Source of the DNA: Conchocele bisecta
Taxonomy: Eukaryota > Mollusca > Bivalvia > Lucinida > Thyasiridae
Length of the DNA: 64,000 bases
Assembly (NCBI GenBank): GCA_029237695.1
Contig: CM055265.1
Span: 111,154,773-111,218,772 of the forward strand
Reading direction: 5' to 3'
The number at the start of each line of letters is the position of its first letter. The first letter of the stretch is position 1. The notes below the pieces were generated by a model, which was not told the origin of the DNA, searched no databases, and saw only the letters and a list, made by a program, of their open reading frames with translations. A program made the translations under genes and the position numbers. This document shows, one piece after another, positions 46,691 to 59,273 of the stretch.

Positions 46691-47958
46691 CTATACAACA
46701 CCACACGATATGTCTCATGCTTTGGTTGTGTGATCAGTGACATGCGCATGCTGCTATATCTGAATATCAGTCTCGGACATTTCGAATACCATTCTCGGAC
46801 TCATCTCGCGCAACAAGGCGAGTCCGAGACTGATATTCAGGTGAATATGATATATGTCCACAATCATGTGAGACAGAAATTGGTTGAAATTGTCTGTCAT
46901 ATAATAACACTAATTTACAAGTAGCCTTGTATTTGTACCTATATCTTTCATGCTCGGGGCAGTGATAGGCAGAACCAGGAAATTGAGGAGCATACCGAAA
47001 TCCACTGTACATCCATCCCAAGCTTCTGGATGAAATACAGGGAAACTGTCTAAACCATACCCTCCGAAAACATCAGTTGTTTAACCCTTTCACTAACTGA
47101 CAACTAAAGCATAGGCGGCGGAAGCCGAACATTATTGGGGGGGGCCCAATGTTGAGGGCCCGAAGGGCCCGATAGCGCTAGGGGGGTTCGGGGGCATGCC
47201 CCCCAGAATTTTTTTGAAATCCCAAGTGGTGTGAAACGCCATTTCCTGCATTTTCAGCAAAGTTCTCAGCAAAGTTCCCAGTACTCATGATTACACAAAT
47301 ATATTAGAATAAAAAATCCAAAATTTACAGAATTATTGGCTAGGCCCCCCCAACATTGGCCATAGGATCGCCATTTAGGCGTAGCACGACAATATGGCTG
47401 CCTCCATAGAAATTTGTGTGACATAATATGCTATCTCAAAGGAGATAACATATAATCAAAGTACTGAAAGTACTGAAACTTGGTTAGCTCCACAAGATTA
47501 CTAACACTAATTATGTATTTATATAATGATGTTTAATGGCTTATCATCAGTTAAAGTCATTTTAGATTGATTAACAGGGTCAAATCCCATATTACATGTG
47601 TATAGATAGGTTAATCCCAATAAACCAACATTACTATCCTACTCTTTTTGCCTGGGAGAGAATGAGCCGAAAAAGTAGCGGCTGGATCTAATCAACAGCG
47701 CAGGAAATAATAATCCCTCAATACACCGTGATAGCATCGGTGTGTCAGGTATGCTGCGTGGTTTCCGGCTGTTTTAAATAGTTGATTCATCAATACACAG
47801 CATCGGTATGTCAGATGTGGTGCGTGGTGTCCAGCAGATCATCAGGCAATATAAAAATATAGCTGCTATATTCATACACACGAAATGTCTTGATTCATAT
47901 TTTCCAAAATTTAACTGATAAACTGAGCCCAAAACTGTGAAAACTATAGAGATTAGTA
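46691..47958. other. Unassigned intron
   Basis: No gene. 'ggcgtagcacgacaatatgg' with 'ctcaaaggagataacatata' (47375-47455) is repeated at 49650-49735, another dispersed pair. The rest is A+T-rich. Confidence 0.45.
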
Positions 47959-49560
47959 CAGTCAAACTTGACTTAAGCAAGCGGCCATGGGAAAGTCCAA
48001 AATTGCTTGCTTAACACAGGTGGGTGCTTAATGGAGGTTCATCTTGGACCGACTTATAACTTGTTCCATATAGATTTATATGTACAATTAATGTACAGTC
48101 AAACTTGTCTTAAGTTGATATGTACATCATGATATCCAGTGTTTACTTTAATTTCGAATACTCATTGATCTAAGCGGCGCTTATGTCAATTAGAAATGCC
48201 AAACACAAAATGCGTCTTTGTGTAAAAAAAAAAAAAAAGGAGAGAAGAAAAATCGGGATTTCTGAAGCCCCCACCCCCCCCCCCCCCCCTGAATCCGCTA
48301 CTGGATAATGTAAATACAATATGCACAATAGAATGGATTATCAAACGGAACGTTTAATAATTTGATGGGTCAATCGCGTGTTTGTTGTTACAAGATGTAC
48401 TAGTTCGTCCGAAAACCACCAGTTTGTCTGGCGTATGTAGTTAGGCCACGGTCAGCATAGCTCGGCTCATAACAGCAGTCCCCATGCCTCGCTCGCTATA
48501 ACTTGCACATTATGATCCATGCAAATTAATCTGTTTAAATTCACTTAAAATATCATTTATGAACTTGGATGTGCATAAATTCTGTATATTTAGTGAATAC
48601 CAAACTGAATTATCATAAAAATCGGGTTACGTTAACATCGATTGGAAAAAGTTGCAAAAGGACGAAACTACGTAGGTACGAAATAGCCGAAATTGTCCGT
48701 GATATTTACAGACTTTTTCATGTTTTCTGACAATACAGTTAGCCATATTTGGTTGAAATAAACGCGTGTTTGCGTGTTTGCATGTGTTTGTTTGTCTGGT
48801 TGAGAGTATTCGGAGGGAGTTAACTATACCGGCCTTTACTTATCAGCGATTGGCTGTACGTACTGTATAAATAACTTGGCCACGAGAATAACACGTGTTT
48901 TGAACTGACAACTATAGTAGCCTGAAGCAATGTTTGTCACAGGTGGAAGACTCGGACCTATGACACCGAAAAAATGCCTATTAAAACAAATCCCATTACC
49001 CCACCCACTTGGTCTCGTGCATTACCATCTTCTATAAAGAGAAGATGGTAATGTACGAGACCAAGTGGGTGGGGTAATGGGATTTTTTTAATAGGCATTT
49101 TTTTGGTGTCATATGTCCGAGTCTTCCACCTGTGTGTTTGGCTAGGGGAATTATTGAAACTATCGACCCGTGACTTTTATTGTCACAGCGGGTAGGCATG
49201 ATTTTAGTGAATCGCGTAATGATGTGATGAAAATTTGGTCAAACAATCTGGTGTCATAAAACAAATTGAAATGGTATTGTAAACAGTTTGGCAGGCCTGC
49301 AATTAACAAGATTTAGGTCACTGGGTGGGAAATGGGGATTACCTGAACGAATTTGGTACCAGCTTTTTTTTTAGAATTTCCGATATTTTCCGAGAATGGT
49401 CGCTAAAACGAGGATTTCGAGTCAAAATGGACGATTTTGCATGGCCGTTGGCCGCGTTAGACAGGTGCATTTTAGAGTAATTTTCATTGGGGGGAAATAA
49501 AATGGCCGCTTTACGGAGGGAGACGCTTAATACAGGTGGCCGTTAGTACAGGTGCGACTG
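47959..49560. mobile_element. pogo-like TA-flanked element, hosting a palindromic MITE
   Basis: Left end CAGTCAAACTTGACTTAAGC, right end ...TAGTACAGGTGCGACTG; imperfect TIRs with TA outside both ends (47957-47958 and 49561-49562). Subterminal 'acaggtgg' iterations resemble the left end at 7371. The middle (48540-49400) matches 2670-3650. A poly-A/poly-C tract (48221-48290) lies inside. The 197-bp MITE at 48938-49134 is inserted in it. No intact ORF. Confidence 0.7.
48938..49134. mobile_element. 197-bp palindromic MITE (short form of the 43767 element)
   Basis: Almost a perfect hairpin: CACAGGTGGAAGACTCGGAC at the left, its complement at the right, arms of about 95 bp meeting at 'gaagatggtaatg'. 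The empty site is visible at 3402-3420 ('gaagcaatgtttggctat'); here 'tgtttg' is present on both sides, suggesting a 6-bp duplication. Confidence 0.88.
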
Positions 49561-50356
49561 TATATGTAGAGTTTTAGATACAAAGCAAGACGGACCAAAA
49601 CGCCATAGGAGAAGTTGGCACAGGGCACTATTTTCTTGGTCGTACTCGCCATTTAGGCGTAGCACGACAATATGGCTGCCCCTATAAAAAAAATTCGTGA
49701 TATAATATGCTATCTCAAAGGAGATAACATATAAAAATGGCATGTTATACTGTGGAAAAATAATTAAATTTCTAAATTTTGGTGTCGAATAAAAAAAAAT
49801 GTGAGTATTTGACTCTCGATACACTGGTAAATAAATCACTGCTATATAATTTATCAGAAAGGGGTAATAGTTTTATAAATTTTTATAAGAAAATATTCAT
49901 AAATGGTGCAGTTCCTGATGAGAAGGCTCTAGATCTACACTGTTTACAAACATTTTGATAGAAGTCTGAAGTGTTTAAAATGTTAATTTTGATGGATGCG
50001 ACTAAATTTCTCCATTGACAATGCCGGATCATGATTGCAAAACACACGGACATATCTTGAAGCGCTCATGTGCCTGTATTACAGTGGATTCTATCTAAAC
50101 AACTTTCTTATGCAGTATCAAACCTGTTGGCCCAGCCTTAAATGACATGAGCTGTTGAGAGGCTGTTAAACACCAACAAACAAACTAATCAACTGTCTTA
50201 TTAGCAGACACGACTATAGTCGGCGCTTTTTCTACACAAACTTAACATTGGGGTGATATAAAACTTATGTTTCCTTTCATGGAACTTCTTATTTCATCAC
50301 AGATCTTCTTCATATTTCACACATACATTGTTGTCATGGTCCTCCATGATGCTGTA
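49561..50356. repeat. Dispersed repeat pieces
   Basis: Holds the second 'ggcgtagcacgacaatatgg' copy (49650-49735), the 'tagatctacactgttt' motif (49930-49945), a SINE-tail-like end ('caccaacaaacaaactaa', 50170-50190) and the start of the 'tttcctttcatggaac' family (50268) into which the following SINE is inserted. No gene. Confidence 0.5.
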
Positions 50357-50527
50357 GGGATGGATTGTGGCCTAAGGGTTAGAACACGTGACTTCCAATC
50401 CGGAGGTTGTGTGTTCAAACCTTACCTTGGGCATCAAAATACTTTCTTAGTATTTCCATCCCACTGGTCTATCGGATGACTTTATATAACTGTGGTCGGG
50501 ACGTTAAACCCATTCACTTTCACTTTT
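50357..50527 (+). repeat. tRNA-derived SINE with 13-bp target duplication
   Basis: Head with A box (TGTGGCCTAAGGGTTAGAAC) and B box (GGTTGTGTGTTCAAACC), body 'gggcatcaaaatactttc', tail 'cgggacgttaaacccattca'. The flanks ccatgatgctgta (50344-50356) and ccatgatgatgta (50528-50540) are a 13-bp duplication with one mismatch, as made by LINE machinery. Confidence 0.88.
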
Positions 50528-52219
50528 CCATGATGATGTAACAAATCAAACAACCTCCGGGCCCCAATAGCTTCAAGGTCAATATCACAGAGTTGGTGTG
50601 TTCACAAAACTTGGGGTAAATTTTGTTACTTCTCTTTCCATAAACGGAACTTCTTGATATTTCACTCATACATTCTCTGCTGGTCCTCTATCACGCATTG
50701 ACAAATCCACGATTCTCCATCCCCAGCTAATCTCAAGGTCAAGATCACAAAATTTGACATTTGCAAATTTCTTATAACTTACATTTTCAAGTCTTCATAT
50801 TCACACATGCATTTGTCTGATGGTCCTCTATCATGCTGCGATAAATTCACGATCCTCCATCCCCAGCTAAGGTCAAAGTTACAAAACTTTACATTTCTAA
50901 ATTACTTCTAGTTTCTTTTCCATTGGGATACCCCCCCCCTTTCAATTGGGATATAACCCACGAAACACAATAGGTAACATATGGGAATCGACCACTGTTA
51001 ACACATCATAAAATTAAACACCAGTAAATCAAAAGCATGCACTTCTCTGATGGTTTTTGTCATGTATGCTTTAGTAAATGCCCATGGTCATGTTATGATC
51101 TAATGCCTTGGCTGGCGCGACTGCATTTCATATACATGTACCATTTCTGGTGCAAGCCAACTTGTCAACAAAAGAAATTTTCTTATTGTGACACTTATTT
51201 GAACCATATTGTATGTGATGTGACACTTGTTTACATGTACATGTAAACCATATTATTGTGACATTCATTTTAAGGTATTGATTGGGTGATAGATACACTT
51301 GACTTCAATGATAATCACTTCATAAGGGTGATGTGATATATGTCTTGTTACTGTATACTATATGGAGCATTGAGTTGCCATCTCCGCCATCTTTGTATGT
51401 TCAAGCCATCGTACAGTTTCACCACTTCGTGCGTTTGACACATACAACAAATAACAGGATAGTAAGCCAAATAAAATTTGGTGCAATACATAATAGACAG
51501 ATATGACCATGGCAAGCTTTAAATATTATGCCAGAAAACTACAAAAGATGAGATATTTGAGCATTTCTCCCATCAATCTTAACATAAATGTAAACTTTCC
51601 AATCTGTTGTACAACCTATGTTAATGTACACGTTACCCATAGGCCATATGTACTCGCATAGTAGGTGAGTAGACACCAGGGACAATACACTCAGCTTACA
51701 TGTCACTGGATTTGATAGCTAATAACAGTACAGTAGTGGGTATATATGGTATGTGTTGTGTGGTTAGCCAGGTAAAATGGATACACTGTGTGATTGTTAA
51801 AAACACAGGCACAAACCTGTCCAGAAAAATGAGATATTTTAAAGTTTGGTTTTATATAATTGATAGGAGTCTGTTCTCCTGGCTTTTTTACATGTGATTA
51901 GCTACGTTATATCATATGTTCTACTTCACATTTTAAGTTCTTTGTCAAACAGCAGAACAGGTGAAACTGGCTGATGACTGGAACACACAAAGATGGTCGA
52001 CTTGGCCACCCCATGTGCCGTATAGGATACAGTAATGAGGCAGTGTTCACATATATTGCATCACATTTATGATGCAATTATCTTTGAATCAAACCATGAT
52101 CAGGTATATAGTTGGTCCTTAAGCCATATTGTCGTGTTGGTTAAAATAAATGGTTACAACATGGAATTAAGAAATATATGGTGCGACCAACCATGTCCAG
52201 CCGTGGGTAAACGTTTGCC
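50528..52219. repeat. 'ttcatggaac' family region and unassigned intron
   Basis: Three loosely tandem copies of a roughly 180-bp unit (about 50540-50930) with phrases 'catgatg(a/c)tg', 'cctccatccccagctaa' and 'aaggtcaagatcacaaaa'. Positions 51036-51130 are the third copy of the 'catgcacttctctgatgg' block. Beyond 51260 nothing is recognisable. Confidence 0.5.
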
Positions 52220-52273
52220 GTGGCATGAGACAACTAGTTGAACCAATTGGGTCAACCAGTTCTCTCATGCCAC
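52220..52273. repeat. Short near-perfect hairpin
   Basis: Stem of about 24 bp, gtggcatgagacaactagtt on one arm and aaccagttctctcatgccac on the other, with three mismatches and a short 'aattg' loop region. Either a very short foldback element or a fold-capable transcript; too perfect to be an old relic. Confidence 0.75.
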
Positions 52274-53254
52274 GTCGGAAATGTCATGAAATTTGAGCAG
52301 ACATGCAGTACTTTCGGTACTTTGATAATCTGCTGCATTCAAACAGCTGATTTACACATACATATTCCGGGGCTACAGTACACGTTGCGTGATGCAACCG
52401 CATCAATTTCAAAATTTCAGTGCGGCCGTTAACTAGTCTGGTAATGTAATGTCATGAGGCACATGCATTACGTAGGTGTTGGCTTGGCCCCAGAATGAGC
52501 ATTGTCTACAGTCATGGTCAAACAGCTGTATGTATGTTTGAACACGACTGCGAGCGGTCTCGAACAACGGCATTCGTGTAACAATAATACTTGAAGAAAA
52601 ATATTTTTAAATGGTTATCAGTTGATAACTTTATGTGTGTTTATCAATCATTTGACCTATATTGTATTTGTTACGACACTCTTTTACACCATATGGTTGG
52701 AATGGTTCAAATGAGTGGTTGTAAGATATGCTTCATGGAATTATAAAAAATACATCACAAACGTTTTCCAATGTTTGTTAATCAATTTTAAAACTATTTT
52801 GATATATTTGTATGCCCCCCCCCATAGTAAGGGGGGCATATTGTGTTGCTCTTGTTGTTCCGTATGTCCGTCCGTATGTTCGTCCGTGTACATTTACGTC
52901 AAAAAGTTTGTACGAGTTTCTCCAGTTAAAGAGTCCAGTATGCCGCGGGGGCATATCCATGTTTTACAAACATAATGTCTAGTTACATATTTCCATGAAG
53001 TATACATTGCGACCACTGACATTTGAACCATTTCAACGAGATACTTTATAACTGTGTACCTGTACTCACAATAAAAACATTTGAACAAATTAATCGGTAT
53101 CTATAATGAGATGGGTAAGTAAACTGTTGTCTGATAACGATATCAAAAGTTCTGTGGCATCACCAGTCTGGTTTTTCTGTCTGTATGGTATCCAGTGTAG
53201 ACTCTGCTCATTCAATACATGGATGATTAACGCTTAGAATGCAGGATACAAAAA
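52274..53254. repeat. ATGCCCCCC hairpin repeat copy 2 and unassigned intron
   Basis: Positions 52812-52960 start with the poly-C/poly-G hairpin head ('tatgccccccccc', 'ggggggcatattgtg'), followed by 'gtccgtccgtatgttcgtcc' and 'gtacgagtttctccagt'. The rest holds nothing recognisable. Confidence 0.5.
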
Positions 53255-53400
53255 TTGTCGTCTGCTGTTGTTTTATATTTTGTCTTCTTTGTCAATAAAA
53301 ACATGGCTTTACAGCAGTTGAATCATTTCCATTGGAAATGATTCTAATGTGCTGTCAAACCATGTTGTTGAGAAAAATAAAAACTGAACAACAGACAACA
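53255..53400. mobile_element. Foldback MITE with TTGTCGTCTGCTGTTG ends
   Basis: Starts ttgtcgtctgctgttg and ends caacagacaaca; the inner part is a hairpin ('tcatttccattggaaatgat' at the centre, flanked by 'acatgg..ttacagcag' and 'gctgtcaaaccatgt'). A second copy with the same ends, enlarged by a pearl-like insertion, lies at 62272-63214. Confidence 0.75.
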
Positions 53401-54191
53401 AAAGTTAATTCAGCAACATAATGGTTCAAAGGTTTTACCAAAACATGAAATTCATATTGAAGCAGCTTTACTGGCTATAGCTGTAACCGAACTTTGCACA
53501 TGTAGCTCATAGTTGTGAAGTAGATAGATCATTATGGACATATGACACATTGTCTCCCCACAGTGTATCATGTGACATTGTTTACAATCTAGATGAAAGT
53601 GAAAGTAGAAAGTCGTATACTCTATTATAAAAGTAGTGTTGGCTTCTGCCAATTATATTAGTGAGCTGCCATTATAACTAAGAGGATGTGGGGAAACCCC
53701 AGCTGTTCCTCAATTTCTAAAGATCCTTCATATCATTTTGCAACTTGTGTTATGAATATTCCCTTTACATTCAGAATCTGCTTTTAGGAGTATGAAATTA
53801 TGCCTGCGGTCTCGACATATAATGTTCGGATTGTGTGTCCATCCGGGCGCACATTCGGGGTCTTAAGTGGTTTAGATGTGTGGCCAAAGACAAAAGGAAA
53901 CAATGCAACTTATTCCGTAACTGCCTAAACCTTTTGTGTCTTAGGTGGTCGTTCCCTTGGTTTAAAAAACAATGAATATACTACAATACTACATTGAAAT
54001 GTCCATTTGTGTGTCCGTGAGTTTGACAAAGTTTCTCCAATCTGCCACAGAGGGCATTTGTTTGCCGACAAGCCACATATTTTTGTTTTTGGTGTGACTT
54101 TTCCTTTGAGTCATTATGATGAACTGGTTTACATTTTTCTGGAGAAATAGGAATAGAATTAGATAACAAGATTGATTGTTTGATTTTGTGG
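53401..54191. other. Unassigned intron
   Basis: No gene or repeat boundary recognised. Confidence 0.4.
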
Positions 54192-54396
54192 TGGGATGGG
54201 TTGTGGTCTAGGGCCCTTCAATAGGAATTGGACTTTAATACCTGAGGCTGTGAGTTCAATCCTGGTCCTAGGATACGTTTATAGTACCGGTATTTCCATC
54301 CCACTTGTAGTTCGGATGAGACTTTAATTAAAAACCAAAGTCCTGCCACTATGTGACCTTGGCCGTTGCTGGGATGTTAAAACCATTCACTGCAAC
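54192..54396 (+). repeat. tRNA-derived SINE, plus strand
   Basis: Related to the SINE at 50357: 'gggatgggttgtggtctagg' head, B box (GGCTGTGAGTTCAATCC), 'tttccatcccacttgtagtt' body and 'tgctgggatgttaaaaccat' tail. An 8-bp duplication, ttttgtgg, flanks it (54184-54191 and 54397-54404). Confidence 0.82.
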
Positions 54397-55662
54397 TTTT
54401 GTGGCTTTATAGTTGCCTTCTTCTATAGTCTTCTATTTTAGTCAGACTTAAACCTACTCAGTCAAAACTTTTGGGCAATTTGGGAAAAACAAAATCAGCA
54501 AATGAGTTACAACATTTGATGAAAATTGTAGAACACACAGTAAATATTATAATAATGCAGTTACATGAATACTGTTGTCAAACATCCTAATATACGCGCC
54601 TGCCCTATTATACGCACTTCCCCCCCCCCCCCCACCCCCCCCCCCCCCCTCCCCCGCCAATTTTCTGAATTTTGCCAGACGTGATTTCATCGGGCCAAAA
54701 TGTCAATCATTTCAGGAGGAAGTGTCGAGGGACGAATTCTGCATGTATGCATGTTTAATAAATTATATTTATATTATATACACTTTTTAACATTTATTCA
54801 GTAAAACATTCATGATCATACATATTATATTGAAAGTGCTTTTTAAAGGCCCTGGATCTGGGATGTACCGGTAGATGAAATGAGAGCAAAACTGTAGCAT
54901 TTAATGGTACAGTATATATATATATTTGTATTGGTTTTCTGTACATACGACCCTATTGGGTGACCTGATAAAAACAAAAACGAGTAAAAATGTTTATTGA
55001 AAATAAGAAAGCATTTTTATTTTACACTCTTGTGAATTATTTGCACGGGTTTCGCTGTGAGAGAAACCCTGTAATCAACTGATTAAAAATAATACACAGT
55101 GAAGAGAACGTAATTACGCGCATGTTTTCTTGGAAACCACAAGCTACCATGCAAATTGTTTATTTTTTTATTACAGTCAAAATAAAGTTATTTAAGTCTT
55201 TGTTAGCGTCATGACTAATCTACTATGTTATTGTGATTGAACACATTCCAAACATGCACTCAAATGTGTCTAGTTCATAGAAACCGCTGCGTAATTTGGA
55301 TTTCAAAAAGTTTATACATGACGCCACATTTGACGTCAGACAGTGTGACGTCAAAACATGGGAAACACGTTGTCGTGTACTATTCATCCGCACAGCCCAA
55401 TTCATTGATTATAATCACACACAAATAGACTAAATATGAATAATTATCCGCCGTGGAAGTGCAATAAATAGGATATTTCATCGTACATGTTTGATTAGCG
55501 GAAATAAAAACTTGTGTCCGCCGGCGTACGTGCACGCTCATTTGTTGCTTACGCGGAAGCCGAAGAACACTCGTGTATTATTTCCCGCTATTCAAAATGT
55601 ACGATATATATTCTATTCTATATATTCCACGCTGTGTTATTATGATGTTAGTGAACATTAAT
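54397..55662. other. Unassigned intron with poly-C tract
   Basis: A long C-rich run (54620-54655) interrupted by single A or T; otherwise nothing named. No supported gene. Confidence 0.45.
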
Positions 55663-55914
55663 TGAGACACGCCATGTGATTTTGTACCTTCAGACATCTG
55701 CGTAATATCATGAAATATGTTTACAAAATTTACAATATTTTCCATACATGAAGTCAAAAGTTGACAAAAACTACATGCAGAATTATATTCCGCATGTACT
55801 CTGAAATTTGTGTCAACTTCTGAAGTCATTTATGGAAAATATCCTATTTTCTGTAAATATATTTCGTGAAATAACACAGATGTCCGTAGGTACAAAATTG
55901 TATGGCTTGTCTCA
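55663..55914. mobile_element. Foldback MITE ('gagacacgccatgtgatttt'), copy 1
   Basis: Left end gagacacgccatgtgatttt and right end aaaattgtatggcttgtctc are complementary over about 30 bp; inside, 'ttccatacatgaagtcaaaa' and 'tctgaagtcatttatggaa' also pair, so the whole element folds. Copy 2 lies at 58739-58985. Confidence 0.78.
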
Positions 55915-56057
55915 ATTCAGTCGATGCGTCATGCAATACTTTGTTTGAAGCCTTCCACTGCTTGTGTACACTGAATTGAGATTTGTACATGCACAATCGT
56001 GAATGACTAGGTACATAATAGGTGTATATAGCCAGCTATATAGTAAATATATGGTTA

Positions 56058-56700
56058 TAGTGCCGTCGAATATAAAATATATTCGGTTGAGCCTTAGACA
56101 GCTTTATTGGGGCGAGCTTTAGCGAGCCCCAATAAAGTTGTGGTACCGGATTATTTTATGTTCGACGGCACTAATCATATATTTAATTTATACCGCATAC
56201 TGGACTTAATTGTTTGAACGTGCGTGACGTCATGTTTTTGTAGTCATTTCCTCGCCATACGTCACAAATCTAGCTACGTCATTCAAAGGAAAATGGCGGC
56301 GTCCATGCTAGGTAGATTCGGCATTGTGTCTGATTAAATCTTCGATTTATTTATGATGAGCTTCAATATTGGCTGGCTTTAGACTCCACATTTGTCATAA
56401 TAAGCATTAAAATGATGACGGACATGTCTGTGTCGTTGGTTATGTCGCATATACTGTAAAAATGGACAAAATTCAGCTGAATTGACAGCGATTTAGATTT
56501 TAAAATCCGCCGCAATCTTGAATTTGCTGTTGAGAATGACCAATCAGAGGCCGCGATTAGGGGTGAAAGGTGAACAAATAAAGGCACTTCATGTATATTA
56601 GGCTACATCAGGTATATTAGGTTACTTCAGATATAAACAGCATTTATTCAACCCCCTTTATCATGCATGCTACATGGAGCAATGGTTGCGGTATAAATAG
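56058..56700 (+). repeat. Hairpin-headed dispersed repeat, copy 2
   Basis: Same order as copy 1 (29464-30115): hairpin head (tagtgccgtcgaatataaaa and its complement at 56151-56174), 'cctcgccatacgtcacaaat', 'gcaatggttgcggtataaa' end. Identity to copy 1 is high across most of the length. Confidence 0.85.
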
Positions 56701-58738
56701 AAATATTTTAATGCATGTGTTAAAATAGCTTAGTGAGATAATATTCTAATGTACGCTAAAAGATATGAGGTGCTCTCTAAATATATCTAATCTTGGCCTG
56801 TAAAAGCTTGAACAGTCTTCTGTGGGAGCCAGTCAATAATCTAACACACAATCTATGGCAGTCAGCTAGCAAATTCAAAGCGCGCTGGTATTGATTTTCC
56901 TCTGCTTTGCCACAGGCAGAGGTAACACACAGGGAAATTGTTTTCAGTGATCAATGAAAAAAGAAAGACTGAGACCACAATCAATTTTTCTGGCTATAAA
57001 TTTTGTAGTTTTGTGTCAGAATTCTACGAAATTGTGTCTTTATGTCAAGAACATTATCTGATAGCAAAAAAATAATTTTAAATCAATTTTTGGTGCACAG
57101 TCCCCTTATGCACCCAGTTGAATTACTAAGAGGGAAGAGTAGGCTTGTACAAGCAATTACAGAAGAAAAACCTCTATGGTAAAATGTTCGAAATTGCGGC
57201 AAATTATAAAGTGAATACTAAGAAACTTTAAACCTGTTTATTCAGAGGGAAAATATTAATATTGACCAGGTATATAGGCAGGTTTTGTTCAGCAACGTAA
57301 TTACCTGCCCCTTGATCCGTCGAAGAGAACTGCTTTATGGTAATGTGAGTGGGCCTTATAAATAAAGTATTAGAACAGCCGCAAGACTGAATACAGTGAA
57401 GGCATATACCAAGTAACTTGGCCGTCTGCAACCAGTCAAAAGTTTCCTTGGCAAATGGTTAAATTCTTTTTTTCCTTCATATGCTTTATACTTTGAATGT
57501 TTTTTTTCCATTTTCCAAGACAGATGAAATGAAATGTGAATGTGCCATTGACATGAGTGGATACTTCAGTTGGAGCCTTTTGTGTGACTAAGCTGAATAT
57601 CTTCAAACCAGCCTATAATTGACACACGTTGATAAATGGGCTCAGTCAGTAGTGCGCTTTGTCCCTCTCTGCTTATTGAACCAAGCAATCTCTCCCTGTA
57701 CAGCTATGGTAATAGGACTGGTCGATTGTCGAGCTCAGGGAGAGCAGCTGTAATCAGCAATAGGCGTGAGGTTTATCTATTGTACTGAAAGTCAATTAGA
57801 AATGGTCTTTGTTGGGAATTATTTCTGGGATAGAAAGAAAATGTATTAATTGATGAATATGACTGGTTAATAGGTGCATGCTGTAGTTTGTGGGGTAAAC
57901 ACTGAACAATTTCACTTGGTATATCCTGTTATCCCTGACCTGATGTTATTTTTAGTCTTCCTCTGTTGAAACAGAGTTGTGTGAATGTATAGCTAGAGAG
58001 AGAAGTTATAGAGGTGTACATACAGGCTGTTTTGTAAGTATTATAATAAGTAGACAGGTAGAATTTGGACTTCAGTCCAATTAATGACATTCACAGGTTG
58101 TAGATATAGTTAGTAGAAAAATAAGTGAGGTAGACTAAGTGAAAATTGTTTCTTTGTCGGGAACAATAATCCTTTGTCGGGTAGTGGGGAAAATTAATCA
58201 ATTGAATTTGATGTAATTGTCTCTTGTCTTGGTAGTTGCCCAAAAGCACCTGCGCCTGGTGGGTGCCTCAGTTATGTAAATCAATCAAGGTGTCATCTTT
58301 TATACAGGTAGATTTGGGGATTATAAGATTCAGATGTGGCCGATTACAGCTGAGAGGCCCTTTGTTTGAGGATATAAGTATATAAGAGTATATATAGTAT
58401 GTGTTCTTGTTTTCAGGGGAGCCTAAGGGGCTTGACCATAGCTGGTGAAGTTAGGATTAGTGTTTATTTTTCTGTGTGCTATCTTACTTGCATGTCCTTA
58501 ATTACTGTTTTACTTTCATTTTCCAGCAATGGAAGGAAATTAAATGACAGCTAGTGATTTCACCATTATGTAACATGTGCTTGGGAACTACTTCAACTAG
58601 GATGTAAACAATAGTCAAGTGAAATAAATATACACTGTATATACTAACATTTAAATATTTTTTTAAATTCTAATCAATATACCACTGGAAATCATGAGCA
58701 TTTTAATAAGTTATAAAAGAGACTATGTATATACATCA
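56701..58738. other. Unassigned intron
   Basis: Longest stretch of intron 3 with no repeat boundary I can see. No exon supported; a 28-nt AG...GT interval at 58416-58443 was considered and rejected. Confidence 0.4.
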
Positions 58739-58985
58739 CGAGAAGCCATGTGATTTTGTACCTAAGATGTGCAATTTTTCGTGAAAAATGTTTACAAAAA
58801 TTACAATATTTTTTGTAAATGACGTCGAAAGATGAACTGGTCAGGGCAAATTCATAATAGAATTCCACATTTGCTATGAAAATTTCGTCAACTTTCAACG
58901 TCATGTACAGAAAATATCACAGTTTCTATAATATTACTTATGAAAATCATACTTTTTTCGGTACCAAATCACACGGCTGGTCTCC
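58739..58985. mobile_element. Foldback MITE ('gagaagccatgtgattttgt'), copy 2
   Basis: Left end gagaagccatgtgattttgt and right end accaaatcacacggctggtc pair; the inner pair 'aatgacgtcgaaag' and 'ctttcaacgtcatgt' is retained. More diverged than copy 1. Confidence 0.72.
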
Positions 58986-59273
58986 TATGTATATCATACA
59001 TTTTATCAATGTTGGTATAATTATACATAGAAAAGGTACATAGCACGCCTGCCTGACAATCTGACATTGACAAACACTATTTAGAGTTTGTTGAACTATT
59101 ATTTTGAAATACAGGATTTCCTGAGGTATTTGTAAATGTGATAAAGAAATGAGTGTGTAGCACAAGTCGGTTTATGGGTTTTATATGGTCAATCAGGGAC
59201 TTTGTATTTGGAAAGTACTTTTCATGATCATTACCATTCAAATATATTGAAATTTTGCAAAGCATTGTAACCT

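Noticed and set aside
54620..54655. Poly-C run as a G-quadruplex regulatory site
   Set aside because: A simple-sequence tract in intron without nearby gene signal; similar runs at 48270 and 52815 are parts of repeats.
58416..58443. 28-nt ARID1 microexon between ttttcag and gtgaag
   Set aside because: The encoded residues (GSLRGLTIA) do not look like the Ser/Pro arm, and such short AG...GT intervals occur by chance in 20 kb.
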